Shown: positions 11,590 to 22,667, numbered from the stretch's first letter. The stretch is 64,000 nucleotides of DNA from Neoceratodus forsteri (GCA_016271365.2 CM057456.1:661319501-661383500); one strand, 5' to 3'. Program-made: numbers and translations. Notes: generated by a model from the sequence alone, not told the origin.

Positions 11590-11753
11590 CTCGGGCAGTG
11601 TATCGCCGAGTACCCGGCCGGAATTGCTGCTGCCAAAACTGTTCCAGCATTTTCATCAAGCCAGGTCTCGGTGATGCACGCCAGGTCAGATGACCCAACA
11701 AAATCAGCTATAATAGCCATCTTGTCTTTAATAGACCTGGCGTTGCACAACAC
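11490..11753 (-). pseudogene. L2 endonuclease N-terminus
   Basis: The frame starts MLCNARSIKDKMAIIADFV and continues CITETWLDENAG, the first two conserved blocks of LINE AP-endonuclease (the N in NARS and the catalytic E of TETW). It then leaves frame. The rest of the domain continues in the frame that opens at 11589, so a small indel lies near 11585. Confidence 0.8.
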
Positions 11754-11765
11754 CGCCCGAGTAGG

Positions 11766-11890
11766 ATGAGCCTCCGAGGATGACCGTTAGTAAGAGTATG
11801 ATTCAAATTGTAACAGTTTTGTACTTTAATGCCCATTTCCCTGTGAAGGCATAGTCAGTCTGTACCAGAATTACAAATGTTACTAGTATA
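11766..11890. other. Short spacer between L2 and MITE
   Basis: Unassigned 125-bp stretch. It may be extra L2 5' sequence or intron. Confidence 0.4.
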
Positions 11891-12184
11891 CAGTAAGGGA
11901 GGGAAGGGATCATAACTGTGGCTGAACTACTGACCAGCTGATCTGTTTTCACGCTCCTGTCTGCCTGTTCTGCAGTGGCTTTCATTTTTTTATCAAAGGT
12001 TGCTTAATGTGCTGTAAAAACAATTTGAAAATAATCCCCATAGACTTGTATGGGGTACACCCTCGTGCTCTCCCTGGATAAATGTCAAAATGTGAGAGTG
12101 CAGGGGCAGAGCAGGCAGACAGGGAAGTGAAAGGATCGGAGGACAGTGGCTCAGCCACAGTTACAGTCCCTTCCTCCCTTACTG
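11891..12184. mobile_element. Foldback MITE (294 bp)
   Basis: The two halves are imperfect inverted copies. The left end CAGTAAGGGAGGGAAGGG pairs with the right end CTTCCTCCCTTACTG. Pairing continues inward through ACTGTGGCTGA / TCAGCCACAGT and CTGTCTGCCTG / CAGGCAGACAG, about 100 bp per arm, around a loop of roughly 90 bp. It has no coding capacity. CAGT termini and small size fit a Tc1/mariner-type MITE, but a clean TA duplication is not visible, so the superfamily is uncertain. The right end nearly abuts the CR1 3' end at 12188. Confidence 0.75.
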
Positions 12185-12187
12185 GAC

Positions 12188-14473
12188 TACATAGAAACAT
12201 AGAATTTGACAGCAGATAAGGACCACTTGAACCACCTAGTCTGCCCAATTCTCACCTAAGATAAGCTGCAGATCCTAGTTAACCAATAGCCTACTTCCTC
12301 CTACCCGCACTAGAATTGCTGTATATCTGTCCCATGCATTCTTGAATTCTCACTGTTTTGGCTCCACAACCTCCTCAGAAAGGCTGTTCCATGCATCCGC
12401 AACCTCTCCATGAAAAATACTTCCTCACATTACCTTGAGCCATCCTCTATCTTCAAATTGTGCCCCCTTGTTCTTGCATGTCTTTTTTCTGAAAGATGTT
12501 ACCTCTTAGATTTTGTTGATTCCTTGAGGTACTTGAAAGTTTCTATCATGTCCTCTTCCTCCTTTCATAGGGTATTACATATTAAGCCCTTTAGTCTCTC
12601 TTGTATGTCTTCTGATGCAGACCCTGCACCATTTTTGTTGCCTCCTGTGGACAGCCTCCACCCTGTCTATATCTTTGTGGAGATGGTATCTCCAGAACTG
12701 CATGCAGTACTCCAGATGGGGTCTCACGAACTGTCTGTACAGAGGGATGACAACTTCCTGTTTTCTACTGATGCTGCCTCTCCCTATGCATCCCAGTAGC
12801 CCCCCAGCCCTCCTTACTGCCTTCTCACATTGCTTGCCCACCTTTAGGTAATCTGTTATAACTACCCCAGGTCCCTTTCCATTTTTGTTGTTGTTAGTAT
12901 CTCACCCCCATTGTGCACTCTTCCACTGGGTTTTTGTTTCCAAGTGCATTATTTTGCATTTCTTTGCATTGAATCTAATCTGCCATACATTTGACCATTC
13001 CTCCAACCATGCCAAGTTCCTTCTCATCCTTTCCACACCACCTTGTGCATCAACCCTGTTGCAGACCTTTGTATCATCCGCAAAGTGACATACTTTTCCT
13101 TCCAGATCCTCTGCAATATCACTTATAAAGACATTAAAGAGGACCTGTCCCAGTACTGCACCCTGCTGTACCCCACTAGTAACTTCACTGGTGACTCTGT
13201 TTATTATAACCCTCTGTATCCTGTTTTCTAGCCAATTGTTTACCCAGGCAACCACCTTGGGACCCACTGCCAGGCTGGCTAACTTGTATATTAATCTTGT
13301 GTGTGGACTGTACAAATGCCTTGCAAAAATTCTAGGTAGGCCGTGGTCCACAGCCCATCCCTGGTCACCCAGTCAAAAAAATCTATTAATCCGACTGACA
13401 CGACCTTCCGCTGTGAATCCATGCTGCCTTGGGTCCTGTGTCCCGCTGGCCTCTAGGTAATGCTTTCCTTCAGAAGTGATTCCATCATTTTCACTACCAC
13501 TGAGGTCAAACCAACCGGTCTGTGTTTCCTGCCTCTGTCTTGCTCCCACTTTGTGAAGTGGACTCACATCTGCCCTCCTCCAGTCCTCGGGTACCACCCC
13601 ATCCTCCCATGATTTGTTAAAGAGAATAGTCAGTGGTGTCACTGATTCTACCCTTAGTTCTTCAGAATTCTGAGTGAATCTGGCCCAGCCCCATTGCTTT
13701 GTCCACCTTCAGTTTGAAAAGTTATTTCAGAACCCTTTCTTCTGTGAATGGACTGGTATCACCCCCATCTAGAGTGTTTCTTGTTTGGTTTTCGTGCTTC
13801 CTCTTCTTTTGTGAATACTGAGCAGAAATATTCATTCAGTATCCCTGCTTTTTTCCCACTGTCACCTCTGCCCACATTCCTCCCCTTTAATAAGCTTCAT
13901 ATTCCTCTCTCTGGTATTTCTTCTGCTTCCATACTGTACCTAAAAGGTTTAGCCCCCTTCTAACAGAGTTGGTTATCTTTCCTCAGTTTGACCTTGCTAT
14001 TTTGACTGCCTTCCTGCCTCCTTCTGCTTTAAATGATATAGTTCTCTGTCCTGCTTCTTCTGTGTTTCCTTATATTTCCTGAATGCTATCCTTTTCTCCT
14101 TAACTTTCCTTCCACCTCTTCTGAGAACCATAGTGGCTTTTCTTTCATTTTGTTTTGTTGATGTGCTTTACACAAGGTTTGTTGCCTCTGATGGCAGTTT
14201 CGATTTTACCTATTGTTTTCCTACCCTCCTTCTTGCCTGTTTACTAGTACTTTTCTGAGGCGCCTCCCATTTTGCCAAAGTCAGCCCTCCTAAAGTCCAA
14301 CACTCTTGCTTTTGTATAGGTTGATTACACAGTTGTGTTTATTGTGAACCACACTGTTTGGTCGCTTGTTCCAGATGGCTACCCACTTCTAAATCTGAGA
14401 TCCTCACACCATCCTCATTTGAGAGTACCAGGTCTAAGATTGCTCCCTCCTGAGTGGGTTCTAACACTAGCTT
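12188..14473 (-). mobile_element. CR1 LINE, 5'-truncated, minus strand
   Basis: The 3' terminus is at 12188 (plus-strand ACATAGAAACATAGAA). The element reads leftward from the end of the endonuclease (about 14340-14473, aligned to 16780-16940 of the plus-strand CR1) through the RT. It is full of stops but colinear with the plus-strand copy. It stops abruptly at 14473 where the next CR1 begins in the opposite direction. Confidence 0.85.
12575..13642 (-). pseudogene. CR1 reverse transcriptase fragments
   Basis: Three successive minus-strand frames cover the RT. 13373-13642 contains PLTILFNKSWEDGVVPEDWR (finger region). 12902-13351 has EVTSGVQQGAVLGQVLFNVF and VCHFADDTKVCNRVD, so the catalytic FADD box is intact here. 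12575-12841 holds the C-terminal GRGSISRKQEVVIPLYRQF block. The motif A segment between the first two frames is broken. The frames are joined only by frameshifts, so this is a decayed copy. Confidence 0.85.
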
Positions 14474-14835
14474 GGCAGAAGACACCAGGAGAAAGGACTG
14501 CTGTGTGACTGAACTTCTTACTGGGACTAAAGTAGAAGAACTTTTGTATTTGGACCTTTAATTTAGGGTAAAAAAACTAACATACAAAACAAAAAAAAGT
14601 GTGTGTTTGGGTTAACTGAACTGAATGGGTAACTGAAAAGTCATCTAGGTGTAAATCTCAGGTGACTGAAAGGACTTAACTGCTGTGAGGTTTAAATTAC
14701 TTGTAGAAAGATCTGGTAAGTAGGGGTAGTGGCTTAGGTAGAAGGAAGCTACATTTAATGACTGCCTTAGAAAGATTCTGCTAATAGCTAGGCAGAAGAC
14801 ACCAGGAGAAAGGGCTGCTGTGTGACTGAACTTCT
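14474..14835 (+). repeat. 46-bp direct repeat, 317 bp apart
   Basis: GGCAGAAGACACCAGGAGAA and the next 25 bp (running into GTGTGACTGAACTTCT) occur at 14474-14519 and again at 14791-14835, with one or two differences. This may represent two monomers of a CR1 5' UTR promoter unit, or a duplication flanking a 270-bp insert. Confidence 0.7.
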
Positions 14836-15234
14836 ACTGGACTATATTGCCTCCTTCCTCCCTCCACCCAAAGCTAGTTCTATTTTTGAGGCACAGGATT
14901 TGACTGACAACAGGAACTTCCTGTTTAGGGGCAGAAAGTGAGTGATCACAGTACCACCAAGGACCCACCATCCTAGAAGGGCAAGAGTAGCTCTCTGCGC
15001 TCTAGCTGCTGGAGGTCTGCCTCTGAACAAGTAAGTGGTCTACTGAGAAATATAGGATATTCTTGTCTCAGAACAGGACAATCAGGAGCTTAAAGGGCAC
15101 ACAGGCAGAAAGTAAGGAGAAAGAGGAAAAAAAACAGAGGAAAGAGTAAGGATTGCAAACAGTTATGGGGCCAGAAATAAGACATGATTGGAGTGGTGCA
15201 GTGCAGTGGCTGAGGAGCAGCAGTCTTCCGGGAG

Positions 15235-15696
15235 ATGTTCTGGAGGATGCGATGTCCCATCTGCAGGCACCTCTCTGGGCTGAGGGAGGAGGTTGCTCAT
15301 CTCCAGGCTGAGTTGGCCAGGATTTGTGGGACCTCCTCTTCCATCCAGGGACCACCAGTGCCACTGCCGTTGCCTCAGAGGTTGCTAAGAAAGAGGAGCA
15401 GTTGGACCACAGTGGGCTCAGAGAGGGTGAGGGTGGTGGAACAGAGGCACATTACTCCAGTTGTACCTCTCCACAATTCCTATGCCATTCTGGCAAAGTG
15501 TGGTTCCTCTATGGAAGCACCTACGGTGGAGACCAAGGAGGATGCTGGGAACCTCCACAAAGGAGACCCACAGGAGGGTGGCAGGGGACCCTGCAGGGGA
15601 AGGAAAAACTCCTGGTGGGGACCCATTGTTAGGAAGGTAGAACTGGGCAATGAAGGGGAGAGGGAGGTAAGGTGCCTGCCTGGCACCATGGCTTGA
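15235..15696 (+). pseudogene. CR1 ORF1, N-terminal part
   Basis: This 153-codon frame starts near CR1 ORF1. Residues 7-30 (CPICRHLSGLREEVAHLQAE) show a CxxC pair followed by a short leucine heptad coiled coil, as in CR1 ORF1 proteins that bind element RNA. The rest is low-complexity Gly/Glu/Arg-rich. It ends at 15696 near REVRCLPGTMA, which in CR1 leads into the SGNH-hydrolase-like domain; a frameshift separates the two. Confidence 0.65.
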
Positions 15697-16095
15697 GGGA
15701 CAGGGAGCGAATCCTCAGGATTGCCTGAGCAGCTGCACAGGGAGGGAGCTTGGATGTCATTGTCCACCTAGGGACAAATGATCTGGCTAAGAAAGGATTA
15801 GAGAAGTGCAGGAAGAGTTTGTGGAATTGGGGAGGGCCTTAGTCAAGTAGCACGACGGTAACCTTCTCAGAGGTGCCACCCATCTACGGCATAAGAGAGG
15901 CTAGGGTGTTCTGTACCATGGGATTCAATCAGTGGTTGAAAACTGGTGTGGAGCCTCAGGATTTGGCTTCATTGGGGACTGGGGTCCACCTGGAGTGATG
16001 CAAGCCTATACTGGCATGATGGGCTGCATCTGTCCGGGAGGGAACCAGGATCCTAGGTGATAGGTTTAAATGCTTCATTGGCAAGCTTTTAAACT
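15697..16095 (+). pseudogene. CR1 ORF1 SGNH-esterase-like domain remnant
   Basis: At 15751-15797 the DNA reads DVIVHLGTNDLAKKG, the GTND block of SGNH/GDSL-type hydrolases. At 16020-16090, in shifting frames, come DGLHLS and REGTRILGDRF-like residues, matching the final His-containing block. Vertebrate CR1 ORF1 is known to carry such an esterase domain. Frameshifts and stops (for example near 15841) show it is dead. Confidence 0.65.
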
Positions 16096-16279
16096 AGCCA
16101 AGGGGAGGCACTGAAAGGAGCAGGAAAACCTTAGCCCCAAACAATCATGGTAGTAAGTGTGGCAAACACCAACATGGAGGTGTCGATAGGAGAAGGGCAG
16201 GGGTAAATGGAGAAAGTGACAAAGGCAAGAAGGACAGGGATGGGGCAAAAGGGGTAAGGCCATCAGGAAATGGAGGGTA

Positions 16280-17107
16280 ATGAGTACCAATGCCCGTAGT
16301 CTGGGCAACAAGCTCCCTGAGCTGGTGGCCTTAATGGAAGAGGGATGCCTGGATATCGTAGCAGTCACAGAAACATGGTACACAGAGAACCATGACTGGG
16401 ATGTTAACATACCAGGGTACATAACTTACAGGAGAGACAGGCAGGGGAGAAGAGCTGGAGGAGTAGCTCTCTATGTAAAGGAAGGGATAAAAGCAACTGA
16501 ACAAAAGAGTAAACAGGGAGGAGAGGAGGCACTGTGGGTCACCTTGGAGACGGAAAGGGCACCACAATCCGCACAGGGGTTGTGTACAGACCCCCATGCC
16601 AGGGGGAAGGAATGGACAAGGATATGATGGAAGGCATTCTTAGAATGGCAGAGAAAGGGGAGATACTGTTGATGGGAGACCTGAATATGCCAGATGTTAA
16701 TTCGAGCACATTTGCTGCAGCCAATCCAAGAGCAGGGCCATTCTTAATGCCCTACAGGAGGCAGGTATTAGACAGCTAGCTTCGAACCCACTGTGAGGGA
16801 GCAACTAGACCTCGTGACTCTCAAACGGGGCAGTGAGAGGATCTCAGATCTAGAAGTGGGTTGCCATCTGGGGACAAGTGACCATCAAACAGTGTGGTTC
16901 ACGTTAAACTCAGCTACAGAGTCAAGACATACAAAAGTGAGGGTACTGGACTTTAGGAGGGCTGACTTTGGCAAGATGGGAGAGTGCCTCAGAAAAGCAC
17001 TAGCAAACAGGCTAGAAGGAGGTGTGGAGCAACAATGGGGAATTATCAAAACTGCCATCACAGAGGCAACAGGCCTTTGTATGAAGCAAACAAACAAATC
17101 AAAATGA
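16280..17107 (+). pseudogene. CR1 ORF2 endonuclease domain, frameshifted
   Basis: Three adjoining frames encode the AP-endonuclease. 16280-16627 carries MSTNARSLGNKLPEL, DIVAVTETWY and RAGGVALYVKEGI. 16534-16779 carries GVVYRPP and EILLMGDLNMPDVN (catalytic D and N). 16793-17107 carries HLGTSDHQTVWFTLN (catalytic SDH) and the TKVRVLDFRRADF segment. All key active-site residues can be read, but at least two frameshifts separate them. Confidence 0.85.
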
Positions 17108-17357
17108 AAGAAAAAGCCACTATGGTTCTCAAGAGAGGTGGCTGTTAAAGTCAGGAAGAAAAAGACAGCATTCCGGAAGTATAAGGAAACACAGAAGGAG
17201 CAGGACAGAGAGCTGTACCAGTTAAGGCAGAAAGAAGCAGGAGGGAAGTCAGAATAGCAAAGGCCCAAACTGAGGAAAAGATAGCCAACTCAGTTAAGAA
17301 GGGGATAAAACCTTTTATAGGTACATCAGCGAGTGTAGAAAGACAAAGGGAGGTATA

Positions 17358-19032
17358 GTGAGGCTGAATAGAATGAACGGTGGGTGGGCAGAGGGGGACA
17401 GTGAAAAAGCAGGAATACTGAACAAATATTTCTGCTCAGTATTCACAAAAGAGGAGGGGGAAGTGCCTAATCCAATTAACAGAAGCACTCTTGATGGGGG
17501 GTCGATCCCAGTCCTTTCACAGAAGAAAGGGTTCTGCAAGAACTCCTAAAACTGAAGGTGGACAAAGCAATGGGTCCTGATGGAATTCACCCCAGAATTC
17601 TAAAAGAATTAAGGAAGGAACTAGTGAAACCACTGGCTACTCTTTTAATAAATCATAGGAGGATGGTGTGGTACCCGAGGACTGGAGGAAGGCGGATGTG
17701 ATCCCTTCACAAAAGTGGGACCAAGACAGAGGCAGGAAACTACAGACCTGTCAGTCTGACCTCTGTGATAAGGAAAGTGATGGAGTCACTTCTGAAGGAA
17801 AGAATAGTTGAGTACCTAGAGGTCAGTGGAGCACAGGATCCAAGGCAGCATGGGTTCACAGTGGGAAGGTCATGTCAGATGAATCTAATTGATTTCTTTG
17901 ACTGGGTGACCAAAGTAGTAGACCACGGAGGGGCGGTGGACATGGCCTACCTAGACTTTGGCAAGGCATTTGACACAGTCCCACACAAAAGATTATTAGT
18001 CAGATTAACCAGCCTGGGAGTGGGTCCAGGTTGGTAGCCTGGGTAAAACATTGGCTGGACAACAGGACACAGAAGGTAATTGTAAATGGAGTCCACTCTG
18101 AAGAAAGGGTGGTTACCAGTGGGGTACCGCAGGGTTCAGTATTGGGTCCAGTCCTTTTTAATGTCTTCATCAGTGACATTGCAGAGGAACTGGAAGGAAA
18201 AGTATGCCTTTTGCAGATGACACAAAGATCTGCAACAGGGTTGATACACAAGGAGGCGTGGAAAGGATGAAAGGGACTTGGCAAGGTTGGAGGAATGGTC
18301 AGGCGATATGGCAGCTAGGATTCAATGCAAAAGGTGCAAAATAATGCACCTGGGAAACAAGAACCCAGGGAAGAATACACAATGGGTGGGAGGTAGTAAC
18401 AACAAAACAGGAAAGGGACCTGGGGTAATCATATCAGATGACCTTAAGGTTAGCAAGCAATGTGAGAAGGCAGTAGGGAGGGCGGGGGTATACTGGGATG
18501 TATAGGAGAGGCATCAGCAGCAGAAAACAGGAAGTTGTTATCCTCTGTACAGACAGTTGGTGAGACCCCATCTGAATACTGTGTCCAGTTCTGGAGACCC
18601 CATCTCCTGCAAGGACATAGACAGGATAGAGGCAGTCCAGAGGAGGGCAACTAAAATGGTGCAGGGTCTGCAAGAGAAGCCGTATGAGGAGAGACTAAAG
18701 GAGCTTAATATGTATACCCTTGAGGAAAGAAGGGAGGGGGTGACATGGTAGAAACTTTCAAGTACCTCAAGGGAATCAACAAAGTCCAAGAGGGTAGCAT
18801 CTTTCAGAAAAAGAGACTTGCAAGAACAAGGGGACACAATTTAAAGATAGAAGGAGGGCGGTTCAGGGGCAATGTGAGGAAGTATTATTTCACAGAGAGG
18901 GTAGTGGATGCATGGAACAGCCTTCCTGAGGAAGTTGTGGGGTCTAAAACAGTGGGAGAATTCAAGAATGCATGGGACAGACATAAGGCAATTCTTGTGG
19001 GGGCAGGAAGATATAGGCTGTTGGTTAACTAG
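17358..19032 (+). pseudogene. CR1 ORF2 reverse transcriptase, frameshifted
   Basis: 17358-17549 has ILNKYFCSVFTKEEGEVPNP. 17765-18037 has AQDPRQHGFTVGRSCQMNLI and motif [20 protein letters not shown]. 18031-18270 has motif [21 protein letters not shown]. The catalytic FADD box is at 18210-18221, one frame off from the preceding ORF. 18278-18505 and 18745-19032 give the C-terminal part (KCKIMHL-like, then RVVDAWNSLPEEVVGSKTVG). There are at least four frameshifts. Confidence 0.88.
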
Positions 19033-19471
19033 GATCAGGCCTATCCTGTAGGTAGGTAGGAAATGGGCAGACTAGATGGGCCTAAGCGGTCCTTATCTGC
19101 CATCAAAGTCTATGTTTCTATGTTTCTAGCTGTCTGAGGAATGCTCTGCAGGGCAATCGAGAATGACCTCGTCTTGGGTGTGGCTGCAGTAACTATTACT
19201 AACCTTTGTAATTCTGGCACAGTTTGACTATCACCCCCACAGGAAAACAGTCTCTGAAGACCAACAAGGTATGTCACATTTCCTTTGAGGTTTTGCTCAT
19301 CATGCTTGCTTTTTGGTGCATCTCCATCTAAGAGGGTCTTGGAGGACTCAAGAGCAGCTGAGTTGTTACATAGTGTAGTCTACAAAAAGATTGCCTCTCC
19401 TTGGCAATCATGGATGTGTGATGATAAAGGTTCCAGGATATGACTGGCAGAGCCAGTGGCACCTCTAGTAA

Positions 19472-19473
<2 letters not shown>

Positions 19474-19504
<31 letters not shown>
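19474..19504. repeat. (CA)n microsatellite
   Basis: About 15 uninterrupted CA units. Confidence 0.97.
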
Positions 19505-19506
<2 letters not shown>

Positions 19507-19610
19507 TCCTGGCGTAGTAGTGCAGGGCAGGAAAAACATATATACTTTCTATTAATGTTGTCAACAAAGAGAACGGGGGATGGTTTGCTAGTTTAAGAGC
19601 TGTTATGGAG

Positions 19611-19627
19611 TGTGTGTGTGTGTGTGT
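19611..19627. repeat. (TG)n microsatellite
   Basis: About 8 uninterrupted TG units, 107 bp after the CA run. The two could pair as a weak inverted repeat. Confidence 0.95.
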
Positions 19628-19834
19628 AGAAGACGGAATGATTGGCTCTGTTCAGGGAAACCAGCATATGATAGAATACCTCACAATGTAGGATTTGTTA
19701 TAAAGAAATAAACAGTAATGTATGTGAACTGGGTAATAAAATGGGTCTTCGGAGATCCCCAAAATATTACATGAAGAACAGATTATTTCCATGGAGGCAG
19801 GTATGATGTGGTTATTAGCAGAAGTGTGTAGTGC

Positions 19835-20003
19835 CTTTTTTTTTTACCTTTTGTTTTACCAGGTGAGACACACTAAGCTGAAAGCTTGTTTACAGGTGCA
19901 ATCTAGGAGCACAAGGAAGTTAAGTGACTTACAAGTGGGGACTGTGGGATTCAAACCCAAGTCTCCATCTCAGAGCCTTAAACCACTGTGCTATACTGCC
20001 TCC
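19835..20003 (-). mobile_element. tRNA-derived SINE (SINE-Y), antisense copy
   Basis: Read on minus it is the same unit as 4943-5116: it starts GGAGGCAGTATAGCACAGTGG (first base aside), has box B GGTTTGAATCC, and ends in an A-rich tail, seen as the T run at about 19836-19845. Confidence 0.88.
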
Positions 20004-20199
20004 AGATAGTATGTTCAACATGTTCAAAACAAGCTCTAAAATGCACCACAGAGCACCTAACATCCTGAGTTATGGCTCATGCCCCCAGACCCCTCTCGCT
20101 TATATAAACTATTTGCTCCAGCAAAATCAGCAAATCTCCAGCAAAATTACTAAAATAATCCAGCAAACCTTCAGACCTCTCTTGGAAGGTATGGAGAAA

Positions 20200-20736
20200 A
20201 TGTATTAAATATATGTAAGTATTCTTTACATTTCATTTGCTGCCTTTTACTTTTTGTAACTTTAAGTAAACCTGTAGTTTTAGTGTTTAAATTGTAAGTT
20301 TTCTCGGTTTCTCCCAGTTCGGTATAACTGGGGGTAAACCGAGGTTTATTTTTTATTTGTCAGCGTTTTCTGACTAAAAAACTCTATTAGTTATGTTTAA
20401 TTTTATTTAGTTTAGTTTGTTTTAAAAACCACTAGGCCCTGTTCCTGATCCGATAGCCTCGGTTCATTTTGCCTGGTTCCGGGTTCCAGATCGGTTCCTC
20501 ATCAGTTCAGGAACAACCGCAACTGTTAAAGAAACTTTAAATGAAAACATTTTTTTAGCAGTTGCAATTTTTATCGGTCTTACATTGTTAATGTCAGAAA
20601 AACCAAGAAGAAAACTGGTGATCCCAGTTTCAAACCATATTTGAGTTGGTGAAATGTTGCAAAACAAACATTCTTTTATTTTGCCTGCCTGGACATGAAC
20701 ATCTAAAAGCAGAGTGAACTCTGCAGTACATGTCCT
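20200..20736 (+). mobile_element. DIRS-C element, segment 1 (leader and gag start)
   Basis: This is the left part of an old DIRS-type element. The leader, rich in TCGGTT/GGTTC motifs (20310-20480), resembles the leader at 62830-63120. The frame at about 20593 reads SEKPRRKLV, parallel to MSEKPKRKTAHEFQHC at 63189. The left end is uncertain. The element continues at 22668 after a LINE insertion, and at 29150 after DIRS-A1. Confidence 0.6.
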
Positions 20737-20747
20737 GAGAAAACTAT
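20737..20747. repeat. Left target-site duplication of nested LINE
   Basis: GAGAAAACTAT here is repeated at 22668-22678, exactly flanking the LINE 20748-22667. Confidence 0.85.
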
Positions 20748-22667
20748 TTATTTAAAAATGCCTGGATAATAGCGGTGGATGGGCACCTGACTTCTGACCC
20801 TTCCAGCATAGCCTCTGCCTTCAACCAAGCTTTCACTAACTTCAGCCATGTCCACCCTCCTAACTTATTCTACCAACCCCCTGCCTTGCCGCCCCCCCAG
20901 CGTAACCCTCCCTTTCACCTGCGGTGCATCACCCTCAAGGCTGCTGAGCCTTATCTCAAAAACACTTAAACCACGCTCGCTATAGTAGCGACTCTCGATC
21001 TGAGGCTTCTGGCTCACCCTCCAAAACGTACTCTACCCACTCACCCATATTCTGAACCTTCCTCTGCCAAGGTACATTCCTCCATATGGAAATCTGCCTC
21101 CATTACCCCATATTTAAAAGCGGGGACCGTACTGACACCAATAACTACCGGTCCATGTCTATCCCCCCCATCCAAAGCTCTTGAGTGCATTGTCTATGAC
21201 CAGCTCACTGGCCACCTTAACAAACACGATCTCCTCTGTAAACAGCAGCATGGCTTCCGCAAAGGGCACAGTACTACTACCGCCCTCCTGGAATTCACTG
21301 TGCACATCCACTCTGCACTAGACAAAGGCCACACCACTGGCGCTGTTTTTGTCAACCTCTGTAAGGCATTCAACACTGTACATCACTCCCTCTCGCTAGT
21401 CACACTCTCCAACATTGGCTTTTCACAGGATTCCCTACACTGGTTCACTGACTACCTAATGGGCAGGTGCCAACAGGTCAAAATCAGCACTACCCTGTCC
21501 AGTAGTCTCCCAATTCTCTCAGGGGTCCATCCTTGGTCCCCTTCTTTTCAGCCTTTACCTTAACTCCTTCCCTCCCTAGCACCTGCTCTAGCAACCTCCT
21601 GCTATATGCGGATGATACTGTCCTCTGTGCCTCTAGCCATGACCCTTTGCAACTCCACCATACCCTCCAGTCCTCCTTTAATGAAGCAGAGTGGTGGTTC
21701 ACTGCATGACGCCTCATATTGAGCTACAAGAAGACCAAGTTCATGATTTTCGCCCACCCCCAGAACACAAAGCAGAAACTTTGCCCCCAGATACTAACTG
21801 CTGACCAAACCCCTCTCGACCAAGTGACCCACTTCAGATATCTAGGCATCACCCTGGACCTGGCTCTCAATTTCCACCAGCACATACACCACCTGTCCAC
21901 GGCCCTCAACATCCGCCTTGGACTGCTGTACCGTATTAAACACTGCCTTACCCAAGATGCCTTCCAACTTTCAGTCTCGTTCTCTGTCCTCTCCCTCCAC
22001 TGCCACCTCCTCAATCCTAAGCAGGCTCCACCTCTTCCTCAGTAAAACCTGTCGCCTTGTCTTGGACTGCGACCGCCTCACACACACCTGCTCCCTGTAT
22101 AACTCCACTAACTGGCTTAACCTCGACAATAGGATCAAATTTCACACCGTCTTATGGCCAAAAAATCATCCTAGGTCTCTCTTCCGGTCTCACCCACCCT
22201 AATCTACCCTCCACAACCCCAAAAGTAACTCTGTAATTCCAACGAACAACCTACAGTTCCCCATGCCATACCTCCCAATTCCAAAGGTCTTTTAGCTGCA
22301 AGGCCCCCACCTGGATGAATGACCTACTCAGCTTCATCACAACCCAAAACTCTTATCTGACTCTTCCAAACCCTCCTTAAGGGTCACCTCCAGTCCCTAA
22401 ACTGCTGGGACTGTTATTGACCTGTATCACAAGTCCCGTCTCCGCCTAATTTTCCTTTCTTTTTTTCTTACTAGATGCCTACCTGAGCCTCCATAAGTCT
22501 GTTGGGTCAAGACTGCAAGCCTTATTTCTTGCATTTACCATGTATCAAGCGCGTTTGTTCCCTGCACTGTATGTTACCTTAACTTTGTACTGTTCAATAT
22601 ATGTGACGTGGAACCTTTGTAAATGAGTCTCTGACTCAAAGGTACTTTCTGATCTCTGAAATAAATA
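20748..22667 (+). mobile_element. L2/Rex-like LINE inserted in DIRS-C
   Basis: This 5'-truncated non-LTR retrotransposon is flanked by an 11-bp duplication. Its frames encode an RT: FNQAFTNFSHVHPP (20775-20969), HSALDKGHTTGAVFVNLCKA and FNTVHHSL (motif A region, 21300-21563, with Asp replaced by Asn in VNLCKAF). A YADDTV-like box lies at about 21605-21625. MIFAHPQNTKQKLCPQ and FRYLGITLDLALNFHQHI follow in 21719-22045. The 3' UTR ends TCTCTGAAATAAATA. Stops and frameshifts are common, so it is inactive. Confidence 0.82.
21300..22045 (+). pseudogene. LINE reverse transcriptase remnant
   Basis: The RT palm and thumb of the nested LINE. 21300-21563 reads through motif A and FSQDSLHWFTDYLMGRCQQV. 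Then a frameshift leads to a GxxxGPLLF-like motif B (about 21525-21550) and the catalytic box near 21605. 21719-22045 encodes the thumb (HFRYLGITLDLALNF). The motif A aspartate appears as Asn (FVNLCKAFN), which would abolish catalysis even without the frameshifts. Confidence 0.75.

Larger units (their letters stand above)
9335..11765 (-). mobile_element. L2 LINE with internal RT deletion
   Basis: This minus-strand non-LTR retrotransposon contains an AP-endonuclease domain, the start of the RT, then a jump to sequence downstream of the RT catalytic box, a C-terminal part and a 3' UTR ending in AT-rich repeats near 9335. Order and motifs fit the L2 clade. The element is dead: the RT palm is missing and the endonuclease has a frameshift near 11585. 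Confidence 0.85.
14474..19132 (+). mobile_element. CR1 LINE, near full-length, plus strand
   Basis: It spans about 4.65 kb, near the expected full length of CR1, with a 5' non-coding part (14474-15234), an ORF1 remnant with an esterase-like domain, an ORF2 remnant with endonuclease and RT, and a 3' terminus ending in TCTATGTTTCTA. All ORFs are frameshifted. A 46-bp direct repeat sits at 14474-14519 and 14791-14835. The 5' boundary is inferred from where the opposing CR1 ends and could be further in. Confidence 0.75.
19133..19834. other. Unassigned intronic sequence with microsatellites
   Basis: No gene seen. It contains the dinucleotide runs listed separately; the remainder is unassigned. 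Confidence 0.5.
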
